Shown here: positions 61,732-64,000 of the stretch, piece by piece | Position numbering within the stretch: position 1 is the stretch's first letter | Layout: each line of letters starts with the position of its first letter | Origin: CBDDHT01 sp965227905 | Lineage (GTDB): Bacteria; Pseudomonadota; Alphaproteobacteria; Rhizobiales; Methyloligellaceae | DNA length: 64,000 nt | Direction: 5' to 3' | Assembly: GCA_965227905.1 (NCBI GenBank) | Contig: OZ245780.1 | Coordinates: 4,092,001-4,156,000 of the forward strand | Position numbers and translations under genes: made by a program | Notes under the pieces: generated by a model | Told to the model about the DNA's origin: nothing | The model's input: only the letters and a program-made list of their open reading frames with translations | Databases searched by the model: none

Positions 61732-64000
61732 CTATTCTGCCGCTTCGGCAACCCCGCCGGCCGGTTCTACACGGGCAGCGCAGAACTTGAACTCAGGGAT
61801 CTTGCCCATGGGATCGAGCTGCGGATTGGTGAGAAGGTTGGCAGCCGCTTCAGCAAAGCAGAAGGGGATGAACACAACGCCTTCCGGCACATCGCGGTCC
61901 TGACGCGCTTTGAGCGTAACTTCGCCTCGCCGTGTCGCAACCCTGACGAAATCGCCTGCTGCAAGCCCCAGTCGGGATAGGTCGCGCCGGTTGAGACCGG
62001 CAATGGCTTCCGGCTCGAGCGCATCGAGATTGCTCGCGCGGCGCGTCATCGCACCGGTGTGCCAATGCTCCAGCATCCGTCCGGTTGTGAGCACCATCGG
62101 GTAGGCTTCGTCGGGAAGCTCATCCGGCGGCACCAAATCTGTCGGCACGATCTTGGCCCGGCCGCTCTCTGTCGGGAAGCCGGCGCTGAAGATGATTTCG
62201 TTGCCCGGCTGGTCAGGCGCGTCGCACGGATAGGTCACCGCATCTTCACGCTCGAGCCGCTCCCACGTGATGTTGTTGAGCGACGGCATCACTTCGCCCA
62301 TCTCGGCGAATACATCGCTTGGATGGCTGTAGTTCCAGTCAAGCCCGATACGTTGGGCCAACTCCTGGACCAACTCCCAATCCTGGCGGGCTTCACCGGG
62401 TGGATCGATGACGGGCCGGGCGATCTGCACCTGCCGGTTGGTGTTGGTGAAGGTGCCCCACTTCTCCGCATGCGCCGACGCCGGCAACACCACATCGGCA
62501 TGCCAGGCCGTTTCCGTGAGGAAGATGTCCTGCACGACCAGATGTTCGAGTTTCGCAAGCGCCTGCCGGGCATGATTCTGATCCGGGTCCGACATGGCCG
62601 GGTTTTCGCCGAGGATATACATCGACTTGATCTGATCATCCAGGATCGCATTAATGATCTCGACGACGGTCAGACCCTTGTTCGGATCGAGCTCACGGCC
62701 CCAGAACTCTTCATACTGCGTGCGTATCTCGACATTCTCGACTGACTGATAGTCCGGATAGACGATGGGGATCAGTCCGGCGTCCGAGGCACCCTGTACA
62801 TTGTTCTGTCCGCGAAGCGGATGAAGCCCCGTTCCAGGTCGGCCCACCTGTCCAGTGACCAGCGCGAGGGCGATCAGGCAGCGTGCATTGTCGGTACCGT
62901 GCACATGTTGCGAGATTCCCATGCCCCAGAAGATGATGGAGCGCTCCGACGTTGCGTAGATCCGCGCGACCTCCCGGATCGTATCGGCAGGAACACCGCA
63001 GACTTCCGACATCTTCTCTGGCGAGTAGTCTTTGACCTTCGCCTTTAGGTCTTCGAAGCCCTCCGTGTTTGCCTGAACATACTGCACATCATAGAGGTCT
63101 TCCTCGATGATTGTATGCAGCATGCCGTTCAGAAGCGGGACGTCGCGGCCCGGACTGAACTGAAGCATGTGCGAGGCATGACGCCCGAGGCCTTGCGAGT
63201 GGCCGCGGGGATCGATGACGATCAGCTTCTTGCCTTCCTTGGTCGCATTCTTGAGGAATGTCGCGGCGACGGGATGGTTCTCGGCCGGGCGTGCCCCGAT
63301 GACGATGATGCAATCGGAATCCTTCGCGGCCGTAAACGGCGCCGTCACGGCACCCGAGTTCACGCCCTCCATAAGCGCTGCCACCGACGACGCGTGGCAA
63401 AGCCGGGTGCAGTGATCGACATTATTGGTGCCGAAGCCCTGACGGATCAGTTTCTGAAAGAGATAAGCCTCTTCGTTCGAGCATTTCGCCGAACCGAAGC
63501 CTGCGAGTGCCTGACCGCCGTCACGGTCGAGCACCGTCTTGAGGCCGGCCGCGGCCTTATCCAATGCCTCTTCCCAGGTCGCCTCACGGAAGACGGCAGA
63601 ATAATCGCCATCGGTGAGCTGCATCTTGCTATCTTTCGCGACATCGTCGCGGCGAATGAGTGGCGTTCTCAGGCGATGGGGATGCGCAACATAGTCGAAT
63701 CCGAAGCGGCCCTTCACGCATAGACGGTTTTCGTTTGCCGGTCCGTCTCGTCCGTCAATGTAAAGGATCTTGTCGTCCTTGACGTGTGCGGTTGTCTGAC
63801 ATCCAACGCCGCAAAACGGGCAAAGCGTGTCGACCGAGCGGTCTTCGAACTCTGTCCGCACGCCCTGCTCATTAAGAAGATTACCTTCCATCAAGGCGCC
63901 GGTCGGGCAGGCTTGAACACACTCGCCGCAGGCCACACAGGTCGAATGTCCCATCGGATCGTCGAAGTCGAAAACGACTTTGGCGCCGTGACCACGATAT
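61732..64000 (-). CDS. fdhF: Formate dehydrogenase alpha subunit, N-terminus outside window
   Basis: At least 755 codons; the frame is open at the right edge, so the true start lies beyond 64000. N-terminal ferredoxin-like cluster CVACGECVQACPTG, then the molybdopterin-oxidoreductase Fe4S4 motif CPFCGVGCQTTAHV and GRLCVKGRFGF-type entry (NENRLCVKGRFGFDYV). The active-site residue is cysteine in CTRLCHASSVAAL; no selenocysteine TGA interrupts the frame. PGTGLHPLRGQNNVQGASD and GENPAMSDPDQNHARQAL are typical of NAD-linked, molybdenum formate dehydrogenases (FdsA type). It would oxidise formate to CO2. Confidence 0.95.
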   Translation of the reverse strand, partial: YRGHGAKVVFDFDDPMGHSTCVACGECVQACPTGALMEGNLLNEQGVRTEFEDRSVDTLCPFCGVGCQTTAHVKDDKILYIDGRDGPANENRLCVKGRFGFDYVAHPHRLRTPLIRRDDVAKDSKMQLTDGDYSAVFREATWEEALDKAAAGLKTVLDRDGGQALAGFGSAKCSNEEAYLFQKLIRQGFGTNNVDHCTRLCHASSVAALMEGVNSGAVTAPFTAAKDSDCIIVIGARPAENHPVAATFLKNATKEGKKLIVIDPRGHSQGLGRHASHMLQFSPGRDVPLLNGMLHTIIEEDLYDVQYVQANTEGFEDLKAKVKDYSPEKMSEVCGVPADTIREVARIYATSERSIIFWGMGISQHVHGTDNARCLIALALVTGQVGRPGTGLHPLRGQNNVQGASDAGLIPIVYPDYQSVENVEIRTQYEEFWGRELDPNKGLTVVEIINAILDDQIKSMYILGENPAMSDPDQNHARQALAKLEHLVVQDIFLTETAWHADVVLPASAHAEKWGTFTNTNRQVQIARPVIDPPGEARQDWELVQELAQRIGLDWNYSHPSDVFAEMGEVMPSLNNITWERLEREDAVTYPCDAPDQPGNEIIFSAGFPTESGRAKIVPTDLVPPDELPDEAYPMVLTTGRMLEHWHTGAMTRRASNLDALEPEAIAGLNRRDLSRLGLAAGDFVRVATRRGEVTLKARQDRDVPEGVVFIPFCFAEAAANLLTNPQLDPMGKIPEFKFCAARVEPAGGVAEAAE

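Noticed and set aside
61732..64000. Selenocysteine in the formate dehydrogenase
   Set aside because: The active-site position is an ordinary cysteine codon and there is no in-frame TGA.

Overview
The window is chromosomal DNA from an alphaproteobacterium, most likely of the Hyphomicrobiales or a nearby order. The reasons are about 60% GC coding sequence, four perfect CtrA-type boxes (TTAA-N7-TTAA), a LOV photoreceptor beside a CheB/CheR sensor kinase, a TAXI-type TRAP transporter, two type I secretion (PrtD/PrtE) pairs, a DUF1194 protein and an NAD-type formate dehydrogenase alpha subunit. I cannot name the species. No rRNA, tRNA, intact insertion sequence or CRISPR array was seen.

Region 1-4.8 kb is accessory DNA. 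It holds the start of a DUF262 (GmrSD-like) gene running off the left edge, an XRE regulator, a small membrane protein, the 3' part of a phage-type protein, and a caspase-like peptidase gene that has lost its 5' part. The last two meet head to head at about 2765-2816, which looks like a rearrangement scar. Region 4.8-14.9 kb is a secretion neighbourhood: an RTX protein, a YdcF protein, AraC and LuxR regulators, then a type I ABC transporter, its adaptor and a cysteine-free acidic protein of three related modules that is the likely cargo.

Region 15-24.3 kb is sensory. A gene-free stretch with a three-fold repeat of about 245 bp leads to a short LOV protein, two tiny helical proteins and a large CheB-CheR-PAS histidine kinase. 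The kinase is split by a perfect 37-bp tandem duplication just before its ATPase domain. A receiver protein and a REC-histidine kinase follow. CtrA boxes lie upstream of the LOV gene and of one small protein.

Region 24.6-44.7 kb is mostly metabolism and transport: TAXI-TRAP uptake with a hairpin between binding protein and permease, a block of 40-bp repeats, an MBL-fold hydrolase, a GNAT enzyme, a patatin, a coupled DUF1194/PLP enzyme/glycosyltransferase operon, a homocysteine S-methyltransferase-like enzyme, an aldolase/HAD/DUF1537-kinase operon, a GYF-domain membrane protein with a CtrA box, two small paralogous proteins, a short MetE-like enzyme, an epoxide-hydrolase-like enzyme and a Crp/Fnr regulator. 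Region 44.8-48.7 kb is a second type I secretion pair between two Crp/Fnr regulators.

Region 48.9-64 kb holds a GMC oxidoreductase, an MhpD-like hydratase, a YhiI/RbbA/YhhJ exporter operon, a gluzincin peptidase coupled to a ChaN-PDZ protein, a DUF427 protein, a ketopantoate-reductase-like protein and most of a formate dehydrogenase alpha subunit running off the right edge.
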